Assembly (NCBI GenBank): GCA_024638265.1
Contig: JAHEKQ010000001.1
Coordinates: 124,001 to 188,000 of the forward strand
Reading direction: 5' to 3'
DNA from: Flammeovirgaceae bacterium
GTDB lineage: Bacteria > Bacteroidota > Bacteroidia > Cytophagales > Cyclobacteriaceae
Length of the DNA stretch: 64,000 nucleotides
Below are positions 7,660-16,024 of the stretch, piece by piece. A model generated the notes under the pieces. The model saw only the letters and a list, made by a program, of their open reading frames with translations. It made no database searches and was not told the origin of the DNA. The translations under genes and the position numbers were made by a program. Numbering within the stretch: position 1 is the stretch's first letter; each line of letters begins with the position of its first letter.

Positions 7660-8589
7660 TTAGGAATAATTTTTTTGATATGTCATTAAAACCCGTAGAA
7701 CCCGCAAGGTATTCCATCGTCCGGGTTGACCTGCTTTTTCCATTTCAAAATAGATTTCCCCCGAATATTTTGCATTTACTTTCCAGCGATCATCTTTCGC
7801 TTTTTTACTGATCAGGAAATCCATTGCGTCCTTCATCCTGTCGTCCCAGGGGGTTTTGCTATACTGAAAATAATCCATCGACCTGAGGATGTCATATTTC
7901 CATCGCGGAGAAAACGGCATCTTCAAAAAGCTCTTATTAATTATCTCACCGGTCCGGTCCGATTTGAACAATCGGTGCATCAAAATAAATTCCCTTGCCC
8001 TTTCCTCAGCTCTTTTCACCTCTTTGACTCTGTATCCATAACCGGATTTTCGATACTCGTATAATCCCTCACATGTTGAAAGAGTTGTATGCAGTGAACT
8101 GTGAACGGCACCCGACCTGTTCCTCATACAGTTGAACCCCCCATCTTCCATAATTTCATCCATCAGAAAATCAATGATGGATTTAAGCCCACTCTCCTTT
8201 ACTTTAAAATACGATGCCATGTTGAGAAACATGCCATTGACGCAGACATCACTTTTCGCTGTTCTTCTGGAGACACTGATCCCTCCATCATCGCCTTTTT
8301 CAGTTTCAACCGCTTTCTGAAGTGTATTGGAGATTACCTGGCACTCCGGTGAGATACACAGATTCCTGAGATCAAGAATAGTGTAATGTGTTGAAATCCA
8401 TTTGGGTTGGTAGTATGAGTATCCCCAATAGCCATCAGGATTCTGAAATTCGAGTAATTTGTGACACCAACCCTCCTTTTCAATAGTATCCTGAAGTTGT
8501 TTTCTGTCATCACCAATCAAGTCCCGGTAGGTTTGGTACCTGATTGAAATATCTCCCTTCAGAAGCCATTGAATGACCTTATCGTTCAT
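7660..8589 (-). CDS. Terpenoid-cyclase/prenyltransferase-like alpha/alpha-toroid protein
   Basis: This 309-residue protein has no signal peptide. It resembles the alpha/alpha-toroid superfamily (squalene-hopene cyclase, prenyltransferase beta subunit): a QNPDGYWGYSYYQPKWISTHYTILDLRNL segment (about 48-76), KGDDGGISVSR, MEDGGFNCMRNRSGAVHSSLHTTLSTCEGL (about 146-175) and a C-terminal KDDRWKVNAKYSG. The QxxDGxW/GG patterns are the turns between helices. The DxDD motif of class II cyclases is not visible, and the protein is about half the length of hopene cyclases, so it is unlikely to be a full cyclase. Function is unknown. It is a probable single gene. Confidence 0.65.
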   Translation of the reverse strand: MNDKVIQWLLKGDISIRYQTYRDLIGDDRKQLQDTIEKEGWCHKLLEFQNPDGYWGYSYYQPKWISTHYTILDLRNLCISPECQVISNTLQKAVETEKGDDGGISVSRRTAKSDVCVNGMFLNMASYFKVKESGLKSIIDFLMDEIMEDGGFNCMRNRSGAVHSSLHTTLSTCEGLYEYRKSGYGYRVKEVKRAEERAREFILMHRLFKSDRTGEIINKSFLKMPFSPRWKYDILRSMDYFQYSKTPWDDRMKDAMDFLISKKAKDDRWKVNAKYSGEIYFEMEKAGQPGRWNTLRVLRVLMTYQKNYS

Positions 8590-8635
8590 AACAATAAGTT
8601 ACAAACGAAAGGGTTGCCTTAAAAAGTTAATGGTA

Positions 8636-9010
8636 TCAGATGTGCGCCTTTTTTGCTAACAACCAGTCCTTACCCTCCTCAAAATCGTCGAAGAACCTGC
8701 ATTCCGGATTGTTCCGGTTATTGATCACATCCTCTGAGAATTTGTACTTATCACCATCGAGATCATATATAATAGCACAGGTATATTCAGGGGTTAATCC
8801 GTGGACCTTAACATCGGCTGTCACATTGAAGAGGTCCGTGAGTTTCATTTCCAACCTGCAATTCCGATGATCGAAGAGAATGTTGGTGCAGTTGTGTTCC
8901 CGAGCTCCGTTTACGGATTTACGTATCATATCAACCAGGCCCTTTTTGTTGAGGTCTGTATACGTTTTTACCAGTACGTAATCCTTTTTTGATATGTAGG
9001 AAATTTCCAT
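8636..9010 (-). CDS. Hypothetical SpoIIAA/STAS-like protein
   Basis: This 124-residue soluble protein has alternating strands and helices: an N-terminal strand pair (MEISYISKKDYVLVKTYTDL), a helix (KKGLVDMIRKSVNGAREHN), a central strand with NILFDHRNCRLEM (about 44-56), and CAIIYDLDGDKYKFSEDVINNRNNPECRFFDDFEEGKDWL at the end. This order resembles the SpoIIAA-like/STAS fold common in Bacteroidota as stand-alone proteins, with a FFDDFEEGKDWL tail typical of them. I infer the fold only; no partner kinase or anti-sigma factor is adjacent. The start ATG is at 9008-9010. Confidence 0.6.
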   Translation of the reverse strand: MEISYISKKDYVLVKTYTDLNKKGLVDMIRKSVNGAREHNCTNILFDHRNCRLEMKLTDLFNVTADVKVHGLTPEYTCAIIYDLDGDKYKFSEDVINNRNNPECRFFDDFEEGKDWLLAKKAHI

Positions 9011-9102
9011 TCAGGTAGTTCAGGACTATTAATAACCCGCAATAGTTACTTTTTGTTTCATTTTAAGGCCCATTTGTTTGTTAAACTTTATACAAAATAT
9101 TC

Positions 9103-10440
9103 TCAAGCCCTGCTAAAAGTAAGTCGATGTCCGGACCGACCCTCCTGTATCTGGCCTCCAGACCACGCGAGATGTCCACTGACAAAGGTCTCCGTAATTG
9201 AATTGCCAAAGGTTTGTCCTTCAAAAGGACTCCAACCACATTTTGCCATAATGTTTTCCCTGGTGACCGTCCAATTCAATCCCGGTCTGACGAGGACCAA
9301 GTCGGCAAAATAGCCCTCCCTAATAAACCCGCGTTCTTTTATCTCAAAGAGTATGGCAGGTGCATGAGCCATTTTATGTACCACGGTCTCAATAGGGATC
9401 TTACCCTGATCCACCATTTCAAACATGGCAACCAGGGCATGTTGTACCAATGGCCCTCCGCTGGGTGCCTGGAAGTAGGAATTCTGTTTCTCTTCTAGAG
9501 TATGAGGGGCATGGTCCGTAGCAATCACATCGATACGATCCTCCAGCACGGCTTTTAGAATTCCCTCCCGGTCAGAAGCGGTTTTGACAGCCGGATTCCA
9601 TTTAATAAAAGTTCCTTTTAAATCATACTGACTGTCATCAAACCAGAGATGATGAATGCATGCTTCAGCGGTTATCCTCTTCTTTTCAATTGGCAGTTCA
9701 TTACCGAACAGATGTGTCTCTTTTTCGGTACTAATGTGAAGAATATGTAGACGCGTGTTATGCTTTTTGGCCAGGGCTACAGCCATGGAGCTCGACAAGT
9801 AGCAGGCTTCTTCGCTTCGAATAAGGGGATGGGCACCGATCGGAATATCTTCCCCGTATTTTTTTCGGTATGCTTCGGTATTCCTTCTGATGGTAGCCTC
9901 ATCCTCACAGTGAGTGGCAATGAGCATAGGGGACTTACTGAAGATCCCTTCCAGGGTTTTCTCATCATCCACCAGCATATTTCCTGTACTGGAACCCATA
10001 AAAACCTTAATTCCACAGACTTCTGTGTGGTTGGTCTTCAACACTTCTTCCAGGTTATCATTGGATGCCCCCATGAAGAATGAGTAATTGGCCAGGGATT
10101 TTTTAGATGCCAGGTCGTATTTCTGTTGAAGGAGTTCCTGAGTCAGGGTGTTCGGAATAGTATTGGGCATTTCCATATAGGAGGTGATCCCACCAGCAAC
10201 TGCTGCCCTTGATTCAGTAAATATTTCCGCTTTATGGGTAAGTCCCGGTTCCCTGAAATGCACCTGGTCATCAATACAGCCGGGCACCAGGTATCCACCT
10301 TCCGCATCGATCACTCTTTCTTCGGTTTCAGCCGAAATCTCGCTATCCACCTTATCAATCCTTTCACCTCGAATTCTCAGATCTCCCTCAGAGATTTTAC
10401 CCTCGTTAACTATCCTTGCATTTTTTATCAAAAATCCCAT
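9103..10440 (-). CDS. pyrC: Dihydroorotase
   Basis: This amidohydrolase of 445 residues catalyses cyclisation of carbamoyl aspartate in pyrimidine synthesis. Diagnostic segments are DDQVHFREPGLTHKAEI (metal site 1), MEMPNT, the bridging lysine region CGIKVFMGSSTG, IATHCED, LHILHIST and the catalytic IATDHAPHTLEEK. A C-terminal GYFADLVLV barrel-to-beta return follows. The usual first histidine of the HxH metal motif is glutamine (QVH); I recall the same change in other Bacteroidota enzymes. ATG at 10438-10440 is chosen over a TTG 30 bp upstream because MGFLIKNARIVNEG is the normal N-terminus. It diverges from the HD gene, with 44 bp between starts. Confidence 0.92.
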   Translation of the reverse strand: MGFLIKNARIVNEGKISEGDLRIRGERIDKVDSEISAETEERVIDAEGGYLVPGCIDDQVHFREPGLTHKAEIFTESRAAVAGGITSYMEMPNTIPNTLTQELLQQKYDLASKKSLANYSFFMGASNDNLEEVLKTNHTEVCGIKVFMGSSTGNMLVDDEKTLEGIFSKSPMLIATHCEDEATIRRNTEAYRKKYGEDIPIGAHPLIRSEEACYLSSSMAVALAKKHNTRLHILHISTEKETHLFGNELPIEKKRITAEACIHHLWFDDSQYDLKGTFIKWNPAVKTASDREGILKAVLEDRIDVIATDHAPHTLEEKQNSYFQAPSGGPLVQHALVAMFEMVDQGKIPIETVVHKMAHAPAILFEIKERGFIREGYFADLVLVRPGLNWTVTRENIMAKCGWSPFEGQTFGNSITETFVSGHLAWSGGQIQEGRSGHRLTFSRA

Positions 10441-10484
10441 ATATCTTTGTGTTTGATCTAAATTAAGCAAAAATTTAGGAGACT

Positions 10485-11024
10485 ATGGACCGAAATACCG
10501 CTTATGATATTCTCACCTCCATGACGAAGACTGAGAGTCTTCTCAGGCACGCCCGAAGCATTGAAATTGTGATGAGGGCATATGCTGAGAAACTGGGCGA
10601 AGATGTCAAAGAATGGGGGATTACGGGCTTACTGCATGATGCAGATTACGAGGCTTATCCCGACAAGCACCCCAACGTAATCGTAGAGAAGTTAAGGGAA
10701 CTCGGGGAAGAAAAAATTGCCCATGCAATCTCGGCACATTATACGAAATGGGGTGTTGACTACGAGAATGACCTGGACAAGGGTCTGTTAGCCTGTGATG
10801 AACTTACCGGATTCATCATTGCCTGTTGTCATGTCCGCCCCGAGGGTATTTCCACCCTTACTCCAAAGTCCGTTATCAAAAAACTAAAGTCGAAGGGCTT
10901 TGCCGCCAAGGTGGAGCGGGAAGAGGTGTACCAGGGAGCTGAAATATTTGAAGTGGACCTCAGGGAGCATATACAATTTCTCATCGATGCGCTGAAACCC
11001 CATAAAGCGGAATTGGGTATTTGA
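10485..11024 (+). CDS. HD-domain (HDIG-type) phosphohydrolase-like protein
   Basis: This 179-residue protein shows the HD pattern: MTKTESLLRHARSIEIVMRAYA (first His, about residues 13-34), GLLHDADYEAYPDKH (the HD pair, near 49-50) and a later DELTGFI (Asp near 107). These residues would bind one or two metals. Stand-alone HDIG proteins of this size are widespread and usually annotated as hydrolases of unknown substrate. The start ATG at 10485 is preceded by TAGGAGAC, an unusually clear Shine-Dalgarno-like sequence for a Bacteroidota gene. It converges on the metalloprotease gene with three bases between the stops. Confidence 0.85.
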   Translation: MDRNTAYDILTSMTKTESLLRHARSIEIVMRAYAEKLGEDVKEWGITGLLHDADYEAYPDKHPNVIVEKLRELGEEKIAHAISAHYTKWGVDYENDLDKGLLACDELTGFIIACCHVRPEGISTLTPKSVIKKLKSKGFAAKVEREEVYQGAEIFEVDLREHIQFLIDALKPHKAELGI

Positions 11025-11027
11025 TCT

Positions 11028-13409
11028 TTATCGCAGGATCAATCTCTGCCTGAATACCAGTCCCTGAATTTCAAGGTCCAAAATGTATATCCCCGGTGCG
11101 TAGTGACTGAGGGCCAGTCGATCACGGAAAGATTCTCCCGGTTTACTGATCAGCCTGCTTTCCAATAACCTGCCGGTCGAGCTCATAAGTTTGAGTATCC
11201 CTTTTCCTAAAACAGGTCCTTGTAATTCCACGTCTATATAATCCATCGCCGGATTGGGGTACAGCATGAATGCATTTTTAAGGGGATTTTCCGCAGAGAG
11301 GGGATTTTCCCTGATAAATATGCGTACAGACACTTCATCACGGCAGAGATCCAAACCGGAACCGGTAACTGTATAGGTAGTATTCTCCCTTGGCCTGACG
11401 CTTACCTGGGGTCCCAGTGTGCCATCGATTGAGCCATCATCTGACGACCAGGTAAAAATACTGGCACCAGAGGCGTTGAGAATAACTTCCTGTCCCTTGA
11501 AAGCCAGGAGACTGGATGGGGAAATATGAACCGAAGGATTCATGCCCACCATGGCCGTGATATCATGCGCCACATCAATTCCCCAGGAAAGGGAATAGGG
11601 AATCCATTCGCCTTCGCTGTTTTGTTCCCAACTGGTTTGGGTAGTTGACTCACCATCTGCGGTAGTGGCAATCGCCAGTGAGTCCCCATCGTATTCGAGT
11701 ACCAGGCCAATATGGAAAGGTGTACCCAGGAAAATCGGGACGCGGCGATCGAAGTTGACTTCCGTGGGCGTGTTATTGGCAATATCCTCTTTGATCTGTG
11801 AAATAAGCACCTCTTTCTCCTCCAGAATCGCCCCGGGGGCATTTTGAGGTCCCCTCGCATTCCATACTACTACTTTGGCGGTGGCTTCTGGGTCCTCTGA
11901 AAAAGCGTAGGCAAAGTTTATTATGGCCCCGTTCAATTCTGCATAGCCGAGATCATTCAGGAAGAACTCCGATTTAGCCATATCCATCATGGAATTATGT
12001 CCCGCGATATATCCAGAGGAATCGCCCGATGAGGGAACGGTCAGCAGGGTTTCCGTGCCCCCGTTAAAATTGGACAGGGTATTGCACAATCCCTCCGATG
12101 AAACGGAAATGAAGCCTTCAATTTCAAGCAGCGGTGAGGTTCCGTTTTCATTGGTGGCTTCAAGACTGACTTTGTATGTACCGGGCGTTTCGTAAATAAC
12201 GGTGGGATTTCTCTCACTGGATACCGGTGGATCTCCCTCTTCAAAGGTCCAGGTCCAGGAAGTGGGAAAGTTTGAACTAAGATCCGTGAATTTTACCGTA
12301 CCCCCCAGCAGCACCTCTGTTTTATCTGCAGAGAAATTAGCCACGGGCGGATCTGTACTGGGAGCACCACAAACTGTGGAATTTGTTAGAATGCCCCGCC
12401 TGGGGCTCAATTCCATCACCGCCAGGATCCGGGCTTTCTGATCATTTGTGAAAACACCCATACAGGCATCATCGGTATAATCCATATAATTTTCGATCAT
12501 ATCCTGGTTTCCACAGGTAGCCTTGCCTACGGGGCAACCTCTTGTCGGCCCGGACATTTCCGGGGTATCGACACAAAAATCATCAGCACCACAAGGTCCG
12601 TCTCCCCAGGTATGCCTCAAGCCCAGCCAGTGTCCTGTCTCGTGGGTTAGTGTTCTGCCCCTGTTGTATGGAGCCTGCATCTGCGGAAAGTCACCCTTCA
12701 AAACGGAACCTACAACCCTTGCACGAAGAACAACACCATCGGTGGAAGAAGGACCACCACTCTCCGGCAACCCCTGAAGACTGGATTGACTTGGAAACTG
12801 TGCATATCCAAGCAGAAGCTCATCTTCTCCTGTAAAGTCCACGGTCCAGATATTATAATACAAGTTGGGGTTCCAGATAGTCAAAGGCTTCAATTGACCT
12901 TCCACCTCCTGGCGGGTCCAGCCCGATTGTCCTCCGTTCACCCGGTCTATCCCAGGCTCAGCCATCGTATTGCCATTTTCGTCCACCGTTGCCAGGCAAA
13001 ATTCAATTTCGATATCAGCAGCCTCGGGATGGTCGATGTCGCTTCCTGGCGTCCCGGGCAATCGCCGGAAATCTTCATTTAGTACTTCGAGTTGTGCCTG
13101 GATTCTTTCGGCTGAAATATTAAGTCCGCTACCTACCGCTTCTCCGTTGTGAACTACGTGGAATATTACCGGGATGGTAACCACAACCTCGGTTCTTCCC
13201 AGGATATTATTGCGCTGGAACTCGCGGATCTTCTGCCGGATCATGGGCTCCATTTCATCCAGGCTACTCCACCCTGGATACCTGAGTCGGTTTACGCTAT
13301 CCTGCTCCATGGTGGCACAACGCTGCCATTCTATTTCAGCTACATCCTGGGCATAGGCAGGTACCAGGCTGAAGGTTAAGGAAATATATATTAACAGGAG
13401 CAACCTCAT
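11028..13409 (-). CDS. Secreted M43 (pappalysin/cytophagalysin-like) metalloprotease with PKD domain and T9SS C-terminal sorting domain
   Basis: The 793-residue product starts with a Sec signal peptide (ending VPAYAQ, residue 21). The M43 catalytic domain carries the zinc motif HETGHWLGLRH (about 255-265), followed by the cysteine-rich DGPCGADDFCVDTP loop and the Met-turn region NYMDYTDDACM. A PKD domain follows (about 352-435, PVANFSADKTEVLLGGTVKFTD...GTYKVSLEA). A long beta-rich region precedes a type A T9SS sorting domain at about 705-793 (MLYPNPAMDYIDVEL...GIYILDLEIQGLVFRQRLILR). It should be carried across the outer membrane by T9SS. It is the last gene of the susC operon, four bases after the lipocalin-like gene. 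Confidence 0.92.
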   Translation of the reverse strand: MRLLLLIYISLTFSLVPAYAQDVAEIEWQRCATMEQDSVNRLRYPGWSSLDEMEPMIRQKIREFQRNNILGRTEVVVTIPVIFHVVHNGEAVGSGLNISAERIQAQLEVLNEDFRRLPGTPGSDIDHPEAADIEIEFCLATVDENGNTMAEPGIDRVNGGQSGWTRQEVEGQLKPLTIWNPNLYYNIWTVDFTGEDELLLGYAQFPSQSSLQGLPESGGPSSTDGVVLRARVVGSVLKGDFPQMQAPYNRGRTLTHETGHWLGLRHTWGDGPCGADDFCVDTPEMSGPTRGCPVGKATCGNQDMIENYMDYTDDACMGVFTNDQKARILAVMELSPRRGILTNSTVCGAPSTDPPVANFSADKTEVLLGGTVKFTDLSSNFPTSWTWTFEEGDPPVSSERNPTVIYETPGTYKVSLEATNENGTSPLLEIEGFISVSSEGLCNTLSNFNGGTETLLTVPSSGDSSGYIAGHNSMMDMAKSEFFLNDLGYAELNGAIINFAYAFSEDPEATAKVVVWNARGPQNAPGAILEEKEVLISQIKEDIANNTPTEVNFDRRVPIFLGTPFHIGLVLEYDGDSLAIATTADGESTTQTSWEQNSEGEWIPYSLSWGIDVAHDITAMVGMNPSVHISPSSLLAFKGQEVILNASGASIFTWSSDDGSIDGTLGPQVSVRPRENTTYTVTGSGLDLCRDEVSVRIFIRENPLSAENPLKNAFMLYPNPAMDYIDVELQGPVLGKGILKLMSSTGRLLESRLISKPGESFRDRLALSHYAPGIYILDLEIQGLVFRQRLILR

Positions 13410-13413
13410 GGGC

Positions 13414-13899
13414 TTATTCAGTATCTACTTCTAAAAATATGATCCGGTAACTCTCGGTATTCTCCACGTCCAGCCAGATTTCCACCGTGAACTCATCCTC
13501 TTCCAGTTCCCGCAAAACGAAGGGAAGTGGAAAGGGCGCCAGGAAAGGAATTACCATTTCGAGGGTGGCATTGGCATTTACCAGCGACCAGGTGGATTCT
13601 ATAAAAATCTGGGGGTCATCAGGACTACATTTCAGAGATCCGTCATCTACCTGGAATTGCTTTTCGGGATTGGCATAGAAGATATATAAGTCGTCAAATA
13701 TGCAGTCATTTTGCGGAAGGATAAACTCAGCAACGGTCTGTCCGTTTTCGCGGATCTGCAGCCCTGCAGCGCGCCAGGTTTTCTTCGTCTTTCCCGTGAG
13801 CAACTGAGTATAGGTGAATGGCCTTGGTTCAAATTTTTCAGAACACGATACCAATAAAGCCATTGCCAGAACAAATGCTATGTGCGCTAACCTTTTCAT
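13414..13899 (-). CDS. Lipocalin-like lipoprotein in susCD operon
   Basis: This 161-residue protein has a lipoprotein signal (ALLVSCSEKFEPR; lipobox LVSC, Cys at 19). The mature part shows the small beta-barrel pattern seen in lipocalin-like lipoproteins of Bacteroidota: LLTGKTKKTWRAAGLQIRENG near the start, then QNDCIFDDLYIFYANPEKQFQVDDGSLKC with two cysteines, and strands to the C-terminus. It should sit on the outer membrane. Its ATG overlaps the stop of the preceding DUF4843-like gene (ATGA, 13896-13899) and the protease gene follows after four bases, so all three are coupled. The ligand is unknown. Confidence 0.75.
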   Translation of the reverse strand: MKRLAHIAFVLAMALLVSCSEKFEPRPFTYTQLLTGKTKKTWRAAGLQIRENGQTVAEFILPQNDCIFDDLYIFYANPEKQFQVDDGSLKCSPDDPQIFIESTWSLVNANATLEMVIPFLAPFPLPFVLRELEEDEFTVEIWLDVENTESYRIIFLEVDTE

Positions 13900-14675
13900 T
13901 CCCTGATAAACCTTAAAGTTACTACCGGCGACCCGTCAAAATCGACCAACTCAATATTCAGAATAATCTCTCCTGTCGAAGGGTCTACTACGCCATCGCC
14001 CCTGATAGTCGCCTGTGAGGGATCTAGGGTAGCTTCCTCCTGTTCTGGTATAGTAAGCGTATTATCTCCATTATCCTTGAATTGCAAATTCCGTGTGTTC
14101 TGGAAATTGAACACATTAATATCCCAGTTTGACAAGGTGTAGGTAATACAATCATTGCTGAAAATACTTATTCCCTCTATTGAAGGAGGAAATCCATCAT
14201 TTATGCCCGTGTAGCTGCCCCCCAGAATGCAATCGTCTTCAATGGTGAAGGTATATTGGCTTCCCGCTTTTACACCCGGTCCAAAACCTATCTCGAGATC
14301 AGGGGCTGACACACTTTGGATTGTGAAGACCACATCCTGGGACTCAAGTATGTTGTTTGAGTTATTGATGAGTTCCATTCGTATGGATCCGAAACTTTGA
14401 CCCTGGCGAATCACAACCTCACCCCGATCACCGAGAATCCTGTAATCAATATCTTCCCGCGCGTCACCACCAATATCGTAGCCAATCACTATATCCTCAT
14501 CTCTCTGTGGACCCACCAGGTGCACAGAAATTTGAATCTCTCCACTGAAGCTCTCTTTAAGCGTTTCTGATTCTTCCGTAAACCGTACATGGAATGGGCC
14601 TGTAAAAATGATCTCTTTCTCTTTACACGAGAAGAGCAAAAACGCTAAGGATAATATGACTAAATATCTTTTCAT
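13896..14675 (-). CDS. DUF4843/Calx-beta-like lipoprotein in susCD operon
   Basis: Starting at the ATG at 14673-14675 the product is a 259-residue lipoprotein (MKRYLVILSLAFLLFSC, Cys 17). An upstream in-frame GTG/ATG inside susD would put 23 residues before this signal and is rejected. The first half has a Calx-beta/DUF4843-like sandwich (FHVRFTEESETLKESFSGEIQISVHLVGP, then DIDYRILGDRGEVVIRQGQSFGSIRMELINN), a domain often found in SusCD-associated surface lipoproteins. The second half has CILGGSYTGINDGFPP and strands ending VTLRFIRE. The start codon overlaps the susD stop (TAATG). A role in substrate binding at the cell surface is inferred from context. Confidence 0.8.
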   Translation of the reverse strand: MKRYLVILSLAFLLFSCKEKEIIFTGPFHVRFTEESETLKESFSGEIQISVHLVGPQRDEDIVIGYDIGGDAREDIDYRILGDRGEVVIRQGQSFGSIRMELINNSNNILESQDVVFTIQSVSAPDLEIGFGPGVKAGSQYTFTIEDDCILGGSYTGINDGFPPSIEGISIFSNDCITYTLSNWDINVFNFQNTRNLQFKDNGDNTLTIPEQEEATLDPSQATIRGDGVVDPSTGEIILNIELVDFDGSPVVTLRFIRE

Positions 14676-16024
14676 TAATATCCTGCATTTTGATCGCCTG
14701 CAAGTGCGGGGTTGTTCTGTATTTCCCGTTGCGGTACCGGCCATAATTCATAGGCATCCCTCCAGTTGGGCGAAAAGGCTGTCATAACGTCATTCACCCT
14801 ACCCGTCCTTTTCAGATCATACCAGCGATGGCCTTCATAGGCCAGTTCGTAAAGTCTTTCCTCCTCAATAACCATCCTCATCTGGCTGCTACTCAGTGCC
14901 GAGATGGTTGGGGCGTTGGCCCTCATTCGAAGGGTATTTATATCATCCTCTGCGGTAGTCAGGTCATTCAGCTCAACACTTGCTTCCGCCCTGATAAGAT
15001 ACATCTCGGCTAGCCTGAATAGGATAATATTGTTATTGTTTTCATCCGCCGTGCCGTATTTGGCCACCGACCAGCCATTATCGGTTCCTGCCAGATTTCC
15101 CAGGTCAAAGCTGATCACCAATGATCGGTCACCCGACTCAGTACTGTTGAGGGCAAAGATCGCTTCATTGGAGGGGATGATTTCCCTTCGACCAATAAAC
15201 AAGTTATTGAGTCCCAATGTACTGGTTCCGGGGTCATCGGCAGCTGAATATCCCATTTCAAGGATGGCTTCATCCGTAAAATCTGTCAATACTATGTCCT
15301 GGAAACTCGACTCGAGTTCATACTCCCCGGAGTTGATCACATCATTCGCAAAGTCCCGTGCCAAATCATAATCACCTGCGTAAAGACTAAGGCGTGCCAG
15401 CGCTGCATTGGCTGCTCCCCTTGAAAGGAAGCCCGCGTTCACAGGTTGAATGGGAAGTCCATTGAGCGATTCCACCAGGTCATCGATTGACTGGTTCAAC
15501 ACCTCATTCGCAGGCGACCTTGGGATATTCCTGTTGGTGGTCAGGTCTGTAGTGAGAACGATGGGAGCTTTTCCGAAAGTCGTGTAAAGAGTGAAGTAGC
15601 AATAACCCCTGACGAAATAGGCTTCGGCCGTGACCAGGTCACGGGTTTGACTGTCGACCCCGGGTATCCCGGGCAATTTCTCCAGGATGATATTTGCTAC
15701 ATAGATAGCTCCGTACAGGCTCGACCACATTGAATTTACAGTAGCATTTGAGGGGGTGATCTCCTTGTTACTCAATTCCCTGTACTGGGTGAAGGTGCCA
15801 TTATGAATCAGCAGATCGGCTGTGAAATCCCCGGCGATAACCCTGGGTGCCGCGGTCCCTCGTAAGGCCGCATACATTCCGATCCTGGCTGAATTGACAT
15901 CATTGGGCTCATTCAATGCGATCTCATCCGAAAGCAATGCAACAGGACGCGGCTCCAGGACCTGGTCGCACGCCCCAAGCAGGACGAATATCATTAAGGA
16001 GGTTATGGTCGCTATCCTTTTCAT
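14675..16024 (-). CDS. SusD/RagB-family outer-membrane nutrient-binding lipoprotein
   Basis: This 449-residue protein has a lipoprotein signal (LLGACDQVLEPRP, Cys at 19) and the SusD fold: ALNEPNDVNSARIGMYAALRG and SSLYGAIYVANIILEKLPGI in the N-terminal TPR-like helices, YFVRGYCYFTLYTTFGKAPIVL, and the C-terminal signature FRLAEMYLIRAEASVELNDLTTAEDDINTLRMRANAP with EERLYELAYEGHRWYDLKRTGR. SusD proteins form the lid of the SusC transporter and capture oligomeric substrate. At 449 residues it is on the short side for carbohydrate SusDs. Its ATG overlaps the susC stop by four bases (ATGA, 16021-16024), and its own stop overlaps the next start. Confidence 0.94.
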   Translation of the reverse strand: MKRIATITSLMIFVLLGACDQVLEPRPVALLSDEIALNEPNDVNSARIGMYAALRGTAAPRVIAGDFTADLLIHNGTFTQYRELSNKEITPSNATVNSMWSSLYGAIYVANIILEKLPGIPGVDSQTRDLVTAEAYFVRGYCYFTLYTTFGKAPIVLTTDLTTNRNIPRSPANEVLNQSIDDLVESLNGLPIQPVNAGFLSRGAANAALARLSLYAGDYDLARDFANDVINSGEYELESSFQDIVLTDFTDEAILEMGYSAADDPGTSTLGLNNLFIGRREIIPSNEAIFALNSTESGDRSLVISFDLGNLAGTDNGWSVAKYGTADENNNNIILFRLAEMYLIRAEASVELNDLTTAEDDINTLRMRANAPTISALSSSQMRMVIEEERLYELAYEGHRWYDLKRTGRVNDVMTAFSPNWRDAYELWPVPQREIQNNPALAGDQNAGY

